Below, piece by piece: positions 8,775-16,334 of a DNA stretch of 64,000 nucleotides. How positions within the stretch are numbered: position 1 is the stretch's first letter; each line of letters begins with the position of its first letter. Location: positions 1-64,000 of the forward strand of contig MGTT01000027.1 in assembly GCA_001799575.1 (NCBI GenBank), read 5' to 3'. Source of the DNA: Elusimicrobia bacterium GWA2_56_46. Its GTDB lineage: Bacteria > Elusimicrobiota > Elusimicrobia > Elusimicrobiales > UBA9959. The translations under genes and the position numbers were made by a program. The notes beneath the pieces were generated by a model. The model saw only the letters and a list, made by a program, of their open reading frames with translations, was not told the DNA's origin and ran no database searches.

Positions 8775-10049
8775 TTAAGGAAGAAGTGATCGTTTAATAA
8801 AGGCGCTCCAGTTAGTATCCTGCTCAAAATTAAATCCGGAGTATACCTCAAAAAAACCTTTGGGGAGCAGGGCCGGGTTTCTCGGGGCAAGCGCTATGGA
8901 AACACCTTTGGCGCGGTTGTAGGGAATATCCTCACTAGTGCGGCCTTGCGTCTTATTGGCGATTACTATCTCATCGGATAAGAACTTTAAAAGTTCAGAT
9001 CCAAGTTGTTTTATCGCAACAGTTTCCGAAAAATTTCCAGTCATGCTGTCCGTATAATTTTCTATAAGGTCATAAAGATCCACGAAAAACGCCAATTGCC
9101 GATCCTCTGCCTCTTCGAAATTGGAGCGTATTCTGAAGCGTATGAGATGCTTATTAACAGCGGTTACTTCACCGGCTCCGGATTTTGAAACCAGCTGGAC
9201 CCATTTATTCAGTTTTAGAGCGAAATCCGTCATCCTTTGGGTTTTTAGAGCCGAGATAGTCCCCCCGTTTCCTCTTGATAAGTCGCTGTTCTTAACGAGG
9301 AATTGTGCCGCCTGTTCAATGGTAATACTCGGCTGTTCGGAGAGCAATCCTAAAAAAACCGCGTAAGGATAAGACGGGATGTGCATAACTTCTTCCGAAC
9401 CCACAATTACTTTCGCAACATCCTTTAGCTGGTATGCAGCTTCCATCATCTGCATTAAACATGATTCGTAGACCAGCAGATCAATCCCGCCGGTTTCTCT
9501 GAGCGTTTTTTCCATTTCCACTACTGAGATATAATTATTGGTCTTCCCGTCAAAAGATGTGGCTTTTATCCCTGAAGGTCTCGGTAGAAAATCCTCCATT
9601 CCGCTGCCATGTCCGAACATGATCAGAACGTAATTCTCCGCCGGGAAATTCTGTTTACTCCAGTTTATAAAACCAACCAGTTCTTTGTAATCCCCGGTAT
9701 CTATGGCGTCACTTTTCCATAGTTCCAGGGAATTGAACACATTAGTCTGATTCGGCTGGTCTTTTTGCACGTAATAACGTTTCGCCCCTGTCCAATTGCC
9801 TACATCCCATGAATAAGAATTCCCGGTTCCTCTGGAAAGCTGCGCAACGATATTCACGTTGGAATTAGACCCGACAGTCTCTGCGACCAATAAATCATAC
9901 AAGGCCACAACTTCGATATCTGAACTGCTGCCGTTCAGCCACATCATCACAGTCCACGGCGCCTTTTGATTAATCCCGGCGGAATATGCCGGCGTAAAAG
10001 CAAAAGCACAAAGAGAGATTAATATAATTTTGCCAAATTTAAATCCCAT
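8775..10049 (-). CDS. Secreted clostripain-like (C11) cysteine peptidase
   Basis: About 424 residues with an N-terminal signal peptide (hydrophobic stretch ending at TPAYSA). It matches the C11/clostripain family, CD-clan cysteine peptidases cutting after basic residues. The catalytic dyad is visible: His in MFGHGSG (about residue 147) and Cys in LLVYESCLMQ (about residue 197), with the WTVMMWLNG start strand typical of the fold. A GTG at 10061 is an alternative start; the ATG at 10049 is preferred because neither has a good ribosome-binding site and ATG is commoner. It is AT-richer than surrounding core genes, in line with acquisition. It follows an IS110 remnant directly. Confidence 0.8.
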   Translation of the reverse strand: MGFKFGKIILISLCAFAFTPAYSAGINQKAPWTVMMWLNGSSSDIEVVALYDLLVAETVGSNSNVNIVAQLSRGTGNSYSWDVGNWTGAKRYYVQKDQPNQTNVFNSLELWKSDAIDTGDYKELVGFINWSKQNFPAENYVLIMFGHGSGMEDFLPRPSGIKATSFDGKTNNYISVVEMEKTLRETGGIDLLVYESCLMQMMEAAYQLKDVAKVIVGSEEVMHIPSYPYAVFLGLLSEQPSITIEQAAQFLVKNSDLSRGNGGTISALKTQRMTDFALKLNKWVQLVSKSGAGEVTAVNKHLIRFRIRSNFEEAEDRQLAFFVDLYDLIENYTDSMTGNFSETVAIKQLGSELLKFLSDEIVIANKTQGRTSEDIPYNRAKGVSIALAPRNPALLPKGFFEVYSGFNFEQDTNWSAFIKRSLLP

Positions 10050-10138
10050 ATAATTTTTCACTGCATTACATATGCATTATATATTACAGCTAAAGAAACC
10101 GTTAAGTAAGGGCCCTTTGGTCCGCTCAATTCAAAAAA

Positions 10139-10219
10139 AGGACCCAAACCCCAGATAAAACCTGCCAGTTCCCGCGCTATGGCCACCACTATCACCGGCT
10201 GTTTCTTGCCTTTACTCAC
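10139..10219 (-). pseudogene. IS110-family transposase remnant (C-terminus)
   Basis: Reading the minus strand from 10219, the frame encodes GKKQPVIVVAIARELAGFIW, which is the characteristic C-terminal end of IS110/IS1111-type DEDD transposases. The rest of the transposase is missing: the sequence upstream is the end of the amylase gene. The open frame continues with unrelated residues to a stop at 10058. Confidence 0.7.
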
Positions 10220-10222
10220 GTG

Positions 10223-11956
10223 TTATTCCGCCAGCGCGGCCGCTTCCAGCGGGCCTATTTTAATATTGAGCCTGCTGGCTTCCCGGTTAAATGCGGCGCG
10301 GCCTGCCAGCAGCCGCGGCCTGGTTCTTCCAGATCGCGGCACGGTGATCTCTCTCGGGGTTTCGCCCGCGTTAAAAATGCAGACAACGCTCCGCGCGCCT
10401 AACCTGCGTTCGAAAATGAAAAGATGACCGTTAGGCTCGGCATAGAGCGTTCTATAGAAGCCCTTGCGTATCGCCGCGCAGGTTTTGCGCGCCGTGAGGA
10501 ATTTAGCGTAATGTTTGAACAGACCGATGTCGGGACGATTCGGTTCCCTACGCGAGCCCGGTTCCGGGCGCAGCGATTCCCTGGCGTACGCTATGTCCGG
10601 CCAGAGCATAGGCTTACGGCAGTCCGGATCGTTAGCGCCGGTCATGCCGTATTCGTCACCGTAATAGATCATCGGCGCGCCGATATAAAGAGCCTGAAAG
10701 GCCGCGATCAGCATGTGAATTTTCCGTTCCCTTTCGCCTCCCCTGCCGGTGTTATAATCGGAGTTAAACTCCGCCTTGGTCTTGCGGTGATTAAAAGCAT
10801 CGTCGGCTATCGCAAGGTCCGGATTGCATACCATACTTCTCAGGCGGGGAGTGTCATGTGAGGAAAGCAGGTTCTGCATGCCGTGCGTGACGTCTTCCGG
10901 ATAGGCCCCCCGCAGCCGGGCCAGCGCGCGGTCGAATTGCAGCGATGATATCCTTTTTTTGCGTCCGGCGAAAAATTTAGCTGCCGCGTAGGCGAAAGGA
11001 TAGTTCATCATCGCATGGAACTCGCCGCCGCTGACAAAAGCGGGAGCTATATACGATACCTCAGCGATCAGGCAGGCGTCCCGCTTTATGGCCTGGACCT
11101 CTTTGCGCCACTCTCTCCAAAAACCGTGCGGCACGCAGGGCGCCACATCCAGCCTGAAGCCGTCGGCACCGGCGGCCGTGACACCGCCCGGAGCGAGCCA
11201 GCGGCGCGTTATATTGAAAAGATACCGCTTATAGCCGTAATGGAATGTGTCGCGGGTGCGGTCAAATTCGGGGAGCCCGTTTATTCCCCACCAGCCGCGG
11301 TAAATAAAGCCATCCGGTCCGGCGGCATTCCATTTTGTTACGCGGTACCAGTCCTTGTAGCGGGAATTACGGCCGTTGGCCAGCAGGTCGCGGAACGCGA
11401 AAAAGCCTCGCCCGGAATGATTGAATACCCCGTCGATGATTATTTTCATGCCGCGTTTATGGATCCGGCGCACCAGTTCGAGAAAAAGTTTATCCGCCTT
11501 AGTCCAGACCCAGGTGGCAGGGTCTTCCGTTTCTTTGGCGGCGGCGGTAAGGCGTTTATCGCCTTCCGGATCCGGGCCGAAACGGGGGTCTATGTGGTGG
11601 AAGCTTTCTCCGTCGTATTTATGGTGGGAAGGCGAAGTGAAGACCGGGTTAAGATAGATCGCGTCCGCGCCCAGGCGCTTTATGTGGCCCAGCCTGTCGA
11701 TTATCCCCTGAAGATCTCCGCCGTACCTGCGGTGGATCACGGACTGGAAAAAAGAGCGGAAATTCTTTTTCTCCCAGGGAGCCCGCGAATACCAGTCCGC
11801 GGCCCAGGGCGTTATTTTCCAGCCGCGCGGCGCCGGGATCTCAAGATCGTCCGGCCCCGGGTCATTAGACGTATCGCCGTTGGCGAAGCGTTCCGGAAAT
11901 ATCTGATACCAAACCGCGCCTTTCGCCCATTCAGGCACACCGGTGTTCTTTTTCAT
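10223..11956 (-). CDS. Alpha-amylase family glycoside hydrolase (GH13)
   Basis: A 577-residue GH13 enzyme, probably of the cyclomaltodextrinase/neopullulanase or maltogenic amylase type, acting on alpha-1,4-glucans or maltodextrins. Conserved regions are DGVFNHSG (region I), ADGFRLDVA with the nucleophile Asp (II), IAEVSY with the acid Glu (III) and LLSSHDTPR with the stabilising Asp (IV). The start WAKGAVWYQIFPERFANGD is typical of this subgroup. No signal peptide is seen, suggesting a cytoplasmic enzyme. Its base composition is like the core genes, unlike the flanking accessory genes. It has no obvious operon partner. Confidence 0.88.
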   Translation of the reverse strand: MKKNTGVPEWAKGAVWYQIFPERFANGDTSNDPGPDDLEIPAPRGWKITPWAADWYSRAPWEKKNFRSFFQSVIHRRYGGDLQGIIDRLGHIKRLGADAIYLNPVFTSPSHHKYDGESFHHIDPRFGPDPEGDKRLTAAAKETEDPATWVWTKADKLFLELVRRIHKRGMKIIIDGVFNHSGRGFFAFRDLLANGRNSRYKDWYRVTKWNAAGPDGFIYRGWWGINGLPEFDRTRDTFHYGYKRYLFNITRRWLAPGGVTAAGADGFRLDVAPCVPHGFWREWRKEVQAIKRDACLIAEVSYIAPAFVSGGEFHAMMNYPFAYAAAKFFAGRKKRISSLQFDRALARLRGAYPEDVTHGMQNLLSSHDTPRLRSMVCNPDLAIADDAFNHRKTKAEFNSDYNTGRGGERERKIHMLIAAFQALYIGAPMIYYGDEYGMTGANDPDCRKPMLWPDIAYARESLRPEPGSRREPNRPDIGLFKHYAKFLTARKTCAAIRKGFYRTLYAEPNGHLFIFERRLGARSVVCIFNAGETPREITVPRSGRTRPRLLAGRAAFNREASRLNIKIGPLEAAALAE

Positions 11957-12082
11957 TCATTTATCAGACCAGGGTTTAATACATCCGCCAATTTGGTCGA
12001 CACATTGGTCTATTCTTTTAGATCCCATACTCGGCACTATATCAAATATTTATTAAAGGCGGATAGAATCAAGCAACAAGGA
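11957..12082. other. Gene-free spacer before repeat A copy 2
   Basis: No convincing gene. Together with repeat A copy 2 and hairpin H copy 1 it makes up a gene-free stretch of about 400 bases between the amylase and the membrane-protein gene. Nothing else is recognised. Confidence 0.4.
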
Positions 12083-12225
12083 ATAAAGACGAGCGGCCAT
12101 CATGTGCGTAAGCTTAACGCGGGGTGGCGGGGTGAGGCCTTTTCGACCCGGCAGGCCGCCGACGGAACGCGAAAAGGCCTCACCCCGACAGGCCCCCGCT
12201 TTACTATCCTGCGGTGCACAAGCCA
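12083..12225 (+). repeat. Palindromic repeat A, copy 2
   Basis: Begins ATAAAGACGAGCGGCCAT and ends near CTATCCTGCGGTGC. The arms GGGGTGAGGCCTTTTCG and CGAAAAGGCCTCACCCC are the same as in copy 1. Hairpin H follows 45 bases later, as it also does after copies 3 and 4. Confidence 0.88.
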
Positions 12226-12270
12226 AGGCCGACCAGCCCCGCACTTGGCAAAGCGAGCCGGACAAAGAGA

Positions 12271-12306
12271 GCCAGGCACATTTTTCTGCTGAAAAATAAG
12301 CCTGGC
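12271..12306 (+). repeat. Hairpin repeat H, copy 1
   Basis: GCCAGGC and GCCTGGC frame an inner stem ATTTTTC-TGCT-GAAAAAT. Further copies are at 14951, 16265 and 61652. A second small palindrome, GGGGACCGTCCCC, follows near 12346-12358. Confidence 0.85.
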
Positions 12307-12370
12307 ACCTTTGCCCTGGCGCCTTTGCCTTTTTTGTCGGGACTGGGGACCGTCCCCATTTCACGGAGGT

Positions 12371-13048
12371 CTATTCCGGTTGGCTCAGGGGGAGGTCGTC
12401 GCCGGGTGAGAAGGGGCGGGCTGCCGGGGTTTTGGAAGTGTGCTGAATCGGCGGCTTGCCTTGGGGAGTGGTTTCCTCCGACAGGAAGACCTGCATCCGA
12501 TCATTTTCCCAGCGTATAGCATAAGAGTAAATGCCATCGCCCCCGACGCTGTCCAGCACCTTTTGCGACCGAAGAGAACCATTCTCATCCCGTGTAAAAA
12601 GATAGCCGTCCTCACCATCCTCACTCGCAACCAGCCAATACCATGAACCGGCGTGAACATGCGCCTGAACGAGATTCCCCCTCTCGGCTTTACCGAAAGC
12701 CCAAATGCTGAATCCAAGCATTAGCGCGCACAGCGTCCACCGGAATGTCCATTTCGCAACTTGGGTAGCGTACAGAAACTTATTTCTTATCTCAAACCCC
12801 AGAACTACAGGAGCCCAGGAGAACAGCAGAATAAGACGAACCCATCTCCAGATTCCTTCAGTTGCGAACCAGGGATCTTTTATTGACAGCCCGGTAACGA
12901 CAGCCGGAATAACGAATATTGCAAATAGGAGCCATGGCCCCTGAATGCTTTTACGCCTGAGCAATATCGGCAGCATAATGACTCCGGCCAGTGTGAGCAG
13001 AAAGTATCCCACACCGAATCCTATCAACGTGACACCCGCTATAGTCAT
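12371..13048 (-). CDS. Membrane protein, unknown function
   Basis: About 225 residues, not recognised. There are roughly four hydrophobic segments in the first 130 residues, then a soluble C-terminal part of about 95 residues ending in a Pro/Ser/Thr-rich tail. The soluble part contains GSWYWLVASEDGEDGYLFTR, which could be a small beta domain. ATG at 13048 is preferred over an in-frame TTG at 13069. It is AT-richer than the core genes. It lies 55 bases downstream of the DUF1566-like lipoprotein gene on the same strand and may be co-transcribed with it. Confidence 0.6.
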   Translation of the reverse strand: MTIAGVTLIGFGVGYFLLTLAGVIMLPILLRRKSIQGPWLLFAIFVIPAVVTGLSIKDPWFATEGIWRWVRLILLFSWAPVVLGFEIRNKFLYATQVAKWTFRWTLCALMLGFSIWAFGKAERGNLVQAHVHAGSWYWLVASEDGEDGYLFTRDENGSLRSQKVLDSVGGDGIYSYAIRWENDRMQVFLSEETTPQGKPPIQHTSKTPAARPFSPGDDLPLSQPE

Positions 13049-13102
13049 ACTTTGTAGTGTATATATCAAGAATTATCAAGAATATTCAATGCATTTTCTT
13101 GC

Positions 13103-13645
13103 TCATCTATTTTTCAATTCTTTTTCAGAATGCATACACAGAATGCCGGTAGCAACACTACCCTTAACTCCTGCGTGCATATCTCCATCGTAAAAACGCA
13201 TGCCGGTAGCTTTTAAAGAGCCATCTTCTGTCGAAGACCAATACCATTTCTTACACGTGTCGGATTGCTGCCTTTTAGCGCATTCCGCATCATAGATTTG
13301 TCGTAATTCTTGCGCCGTAGGCAACCGGCCGCCATGGCTCTGGCAATAGGCTGCGGCATTATTCCAATTACACCCGCCATTCATGCAATCGGGGACGCTC
13401 GCCGCTGGGCTCTCGTCCGCAGGAACCGGAGGTGTTACTGATTGTAAAACTAAAGCCTGCGATGGTATGTCCTGCCCGTTATTGTTGGCGTCAGGACTAT
13501 TGGTTCCGGCTGCTGGTGTTCTGGCCGGATTGGCTTGCGCAACTGCAGCCTGCGTTTCATCAGACTGAGCAACTTCTTTCCCCTTACATGAAACGGCAAA
13601 CATCAGCGCCGCCATCGGCAACGCGAAAAACGCTGTTTTCTTCAT
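13103..13645 (-). CDS. DUF1566-like lipoprotein
   Basis: A 180-residue probable lipoprotein: a short signal peptide ends in the lipobox AVSC (Cys20), followed by a Gln/Ala/Pro/Asn-rich linker of about 70 residues. The C-terminal 90 residues carry the marks of DUF1566: NWNNAAAYCQSHGGRLPTAQEL, then KWYWSSTEDG, then an end strand GILCMHS. Six or more cysteines could form disulfides. The function of DUF1566 is unknown; it is common on exported proteins. AGGAGTA precedes the ATG. It is part of the AT-richer exported-protein cluster, directly downstream of the ADP-ribosyltransferase gene. Confidence 0.7.
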   Translation of the reverse strand: MKKTAFFALPMAALMFAVSCKGKEVAQSDETQAAVAQANPARTPAAGTNSPDANNNGQDIPSQALVLQSVTPPVPADESPAASVPDCMNGGCNWNNAAAYCQSHGGRLPTAQELRQIYDAECAKRQQSDTCKKWYWSSTEDGSLKATGMRFYDGDMHAGVKGSVATGILCMHSEKELKNR

Positions 13646-13687
13646 TGGTTTACTCCTATAGTGAGGATCTAGTCACTGCCCGGACAA

Positions 13688-14593
13688 CTATTTTGTCCTG
13701 AAGTTGTCCCAAAAATAACCGATATCGCGTCTTACAGAACTTTCGCAGGGATCTGAGCATGCCTGCACCAGATAAAAATCAAATTTTTCTCCAATTTCTT
13801 TTTTAGCCATCACTTTGAATTTGATCCCGTGCCTTAAAATAATTTCGTCTTCCATATTATCCATAAGAACGCCTCGTTCTCCAGGGCGATTATTGTAGAT
13901 GGCGAATATGGCTTTCAGGGTGGTCGTATCAGTTATTGGTCTAAAAAAGGGTACTGAGTGGGTCGCAAAGTGTTCCGCCACCGGATAAGAAGTTGTCGTG
14001 GAAGTATAACCTTTCTCAACAAACTCTTCATTGATACCATAGCTTTTGTTTGCCCTGAATTTCAGAGTAAGGCCGCGAAATAAAATCAGATCTCCTGGAA
14101 GTTGCGGAACGCGCGCGAAAAGACGATCCAGGTTTTTGACCATGGCTTCAGCTTTTTCCGGGCCAATCGTCTTCCATTCATAAGACTCGGGATAAAAGCG
14201 CAGATAACTATTGATATCCCTGTAATAGCTGTCGGCGACTCCCTGGTCGGTGTAAGTTTCAAGATCCCTAATTTCTTCCGGACTCGCGCCGAAATAACCT
14301 GGATCCGGGTACCCCAGCTGGCTGTAAAGTACTTTGTAGTTGTAGACCTTGATGCCAAAAGCGGCCGCGCGGGAAAGTCCGACATCATCGTAAACCGCAA
14401 CGGATACCGGCTGGGACTCCCCCTTGTTCGGCATTTCAGACTGAGCTTTGAGGCTCAGGACGGTTTCGTGAAAGGCAAGCCCGTTGGAAGGAGCTGCAAA
14501 ATAAATATCAGCGGCGGCTACCGCAGTATTGGAGAAAAGCGCCGCTAAAACGAGAGGCAAACCGGCTTTGCGCAACTTTTTAAGCATACTCAT
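13688..14593 (-). CDS. Secreted mono-ADP-ribosyltransferase (R-S-E type)
   Basis: A 301-residue protein with a signal peptide (residues 1-27, ending TAVAAA). The C-terminal half looks like the ADPRT exoenzyme family (Pfam ADPrib_exo_Tox), which moves ADP-ribose from NAD to arginine in target proteins. The three signature regions are in order: Arg173 in LILFRGLTL, the STS-like strand GYTSTTT at 195-201, and the ExE pair Glu248-Asp-Glu250 in MEDEIILRHGIKFKV. The upstream helix with DINSYLRF (about 126-133) also fits. AGAGGTT lies upstream of the ATG. No immunity gene or neighbouring secretion gene is recognised. It is AT-richer than core genes and surrounded by repeats. The enzyme assignment rests on motif reading, not on a profile search. 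Confidence 0.72.
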   Translation of the reverse strand: MSMLKKLRKAGLPLVLAALFSNTAVAAADIYFAAPSNGLAFHETVLSLKAQSEMPNKGESQPVSVAVYDDVGLSRAAAFGIKVYNYKVLYSQLGYPDPGYFGASPEEIRDLETYTDQGVADSYYRDINSYLRFYPESYEWKTIGPEKAEAMVKNLDRLFARVPQLPGDLILFRGLTLKFRANKSYGINEEFVEKGYTSTTTSYPVAEHFATHSVPFFRPITDTTTLKAIFAIYNNRPGERGVLMDNMEDEIILRHGIKFKVMAKKEIGEKFDFYLVQACSDPCESSVRRDIGYFWDNFRTK

Positions 14594-14773
14594 TTTGCTG
14601 TTGAACCTCTAAATAGGGTACAGTTTCCGCCAATCTCCGTCATGAGCCAAAGGTCCTAATCACTGCTTGTCTTTTGGCTCAACTTCCAAGACGATGGTAT
14701 TTATTGACCTACACGTAATTAACTAAGGGCGTCCCCATTTTCCATTTTTATTTTCTTAGGAAGCGCCGGGCGG
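14594..14773. promoter_or_regulatory. Upstream region of the ADP-ribosyltransferase gene
   Basis: No gene. GAGCCAAA at 14643 and TTTGGCTC ending at 14681 can pair around a 23-base loop. A possible promoter is not resolved. The stretch ends where repeat A copy 3 begins. Confidence 0.3.
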
Positions 14774-14919
14774 ATAAAGCCTAGCGGCCATTATGTGCGT
14801 AAGCTTAACGCGGGGTGGCGGGGCGAGGCTTTTTCGACCCGGCAGGCTGCCGACGGAACGCGAAAAGGCCTCGCCCCGACAGGCCCCCGCTTTACTATCC
14901 TGCGGTGCTATAGCCCAAA
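14774..14919 (+). repeat. Palindromic repeat A, copy 3
   Basis: Nearly identical to copy 4 at 16095-16241. Arms are GGGGCGAGGCTTTTTCG and CGAAAAGGCCTCGCCCC: relative to copies 1 and 2, T to C in the left arm is matched by A to G in the right arm. Confidence 0.88.
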
Positions 14920-14950
14920 GCCCATTAGCCCCATATTTTTGGGCAAAAGT

Positions 14951-14986
14951 GCCAGGCACATTTTTCTGCTGAAAAATAAGCCTGGC
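14951..14986 (+). repeat. Hairpin repeat H, copy 2
   Basis: This copy has the longest stem: GGGCAAAAGTGCCAGGC on the left pairs perfectly with GCCTGGCACTTTTGCCC on the right (outer limits about 14941-14996), enclosing the ATTTTTC/GAAAAAT inner stem. Confidence 0.85.
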
Positions 14987-15006
14987 ACTTTTGCCCCTTG
15001 CCGCGG

Positions 15007-15153
15007 TGTTTCGTTACTTCCAGACTCCGGGGATGGTGGTTGCACAATGGCCGCAGAGGCCTTTGCTTTTTTGGTAATTTTTATCGTGTTGTTCAGGATC
15101 CTGAAGCCGCGGCGCGTCACCAGCGTTTTTCCGCATGAAGAACATAAAGTGTA
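15007..15153 (-). pseudogene. Duplicated 3' fragment of the amrS gene
   Basis: The sequence matches 16327-16473, the last ~147 bases of the AmrS gene, with scattered substitutions. Read on the minus strand it encodes CSSCGKTLVTRRGFRILNN as in AmrS, then a one-base deletion after the KITKK codons shifts the frame and destroys the final cysteine pair. No start or N-terminal part exists, so it is a dead fragment. Confidence 0.85.
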
Positions 15154-15168
15154 GGACTGGGGTGTGTT

Positions 15169-15924
15169 TTATGGATTCAGTTTTATATCCGCCCAATTGA
15201 GTAAACTCGTCACGACTGCTTTAATATTGCGTTGGGTTTTATCCGTAGTTAATGTGCCAGTTGCCGCTGCAATACCAAAACCATGATCGCCTCCAGCGAT
15301 GGAAATCCAGATATCGCCGCTGTCGTCTTTCAGAAAATCAAAAAGAGCAGGAATAGAGCAGTTATCGCTATCCTTATCGCCCATGGTCATTAAAATTGGA
15401 CGAGATTCTTTTTTTAAGCTGGGATACATATTGTCGCAGTCAGAAACTGATAGGCACAATGGTGTCAGTAGCGCCAGCGCCTTGACTGAGGGATCTTTGG
15501 CAAATACTCGGTAAGCAATCACGCTTCCCATGGACTTGCCTACGAGCGCCAGTCGTGGGGTATCTACCTTTTGAAGCGATTTAGCGAAAGTAATGACAGT
15601 TTGCATATCCTCAATTTCGTTTTTTCCGCCTTGCGAGGGAGAAGGGTGCTGGGGGTCAGATAAGCAATAGGCCCATTCGAATCGCACGGCGGTTATGCCT
15701 AAGTCAGGGGCCAGGTTCCCTATAGTTTCAAATAGTTGCGACTTAGCGTTACAACTGCGTCCTGGAGCAATAACCATTACCGAGCCAGACGATGTGTCGG
15801 AATTATGCACGATAACCTGAACATCAGCGCCCCGAGGTGTTTTTAGCATTTGAATAACCTCAGCGCGAGAGTTCGATGCAAAACATAAAAAGCATGCTGC
15901 CATCAATAAAATGACCGGATTCAT
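15169..15924 (-). CDS. Exported alpha/beta-hydrolase (dienelactone hydrolase-like)
   Basis: About 251 residues with a signal peptide (MNPVILLMAACFLCFASNSRA). The alpha/beta-hydrolase fold is indicated by the nucleophile elbow LVGKSMGS, an Asp in MGDKDSDN and a His in GGDHGF near the end. Closest in pattern to the Tex30/KANL3-like or dienelactone-hydrolase-like groups; the substrate is unknown. The ATG at 15924 is chosen because AGAGGTG lies five bases upstream; an in-frame upstream start at 15972 lacks one. It is AT-richer than core genes. It sits exactly between the two copies of a ~370-bp duplication, which suggests that it arrived with, or was moved by, that event. Confidence 0.72.
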   Translation of the reverse strand: MNPVILLMAACFLCFASNSRAEVIQMLKTPRGADVQVIVHNSDTSSGSVMVIAPGRSCNAKSQLFETIGNLAPDLGITAVRFEWAYCLSDPQHPSPSQGGKNEIEDMQTVITFAKSLQKVDTPRLALVGKSMGSVIAYRVFAKDPSVKALALLTPLCLSVSDCDNMYPSLKKESRPILMTMGDKDSDNCSIPALFDFLKDDSGDIWISIAGGDHGFGIAAATGTLTTDKTQRNIKAVVTSLLNWADIKLNP

Positions 15925-16094
15925 GAAACACCTCTTTTTAGCACTCATTGGTATATATTGGGTCAAGGTCAAAGCATACCGAACAGTCTTGTGATAACTT
16001 TTTCAGATGATATCAAATTTATGCCCGCATAAAATGGATCGTGCTTTCAACTGGAGACCGGCGGGGTGATTTGCGACAGGTCAAGCGGCGGGGG

Positions 16095-16241
16095 ATAAAG
16101 ACGAGCGGCCATTATGTGCGTAAGCTTAACGCGGGGTGGCGGGGCGAGGCTTTTTCGACCCGGCAGGCTGCCGACGGAACGCGAAAAGGCCTCGCCCCGA
16201 CAGGCCCCCGCTTTACTATCCTGCGGTGCTATAGCCCAAAG
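16095..16241 (+). repeat. Palindromic repeat A, copy 4
   Basis: Same arms and centre as copy 3. It begins ATAAAGACGAGCGGCCAT and is followed 24 bases later by hairpin H copy 3. The gene-free stretch 15925-16334 consists mainly of this repeat and hairpin. Confidence 0.88.
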
Positions 16242-16264
16242 CCAATTAGCCCCGGAGCAAAGGA

Positions 16265-16300
16265 GCCAGGCACATTTTTCTGCTGAAAAATAAGCCTGGC
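16265..16300 (+). repeat. Hairpin repeat H, copy 3
   Basis: Outer stem GCAAAGG/CCTTTGC, one A-A mismatch, then GCCAGGC/GCCTGGC and the ATTTTTC/GAAAAAT inner stem. It lies about 35 bases downstream of the amrS stop and could act as its 3' hairpin. Confidence 0.85.
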
Positions 16301-16334
16301 ACCTTTGCCCTGGCGCCTTTGCACCGGTGTTTCG

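Noticed and set aside
11015-12292. Long plus-strand open frame opposite the amylase
   Set aside because: It mirrors the GH13 gene, whose four catalytic regions prove the minus strand; the plus frame has no domain or ribosome-binding site.
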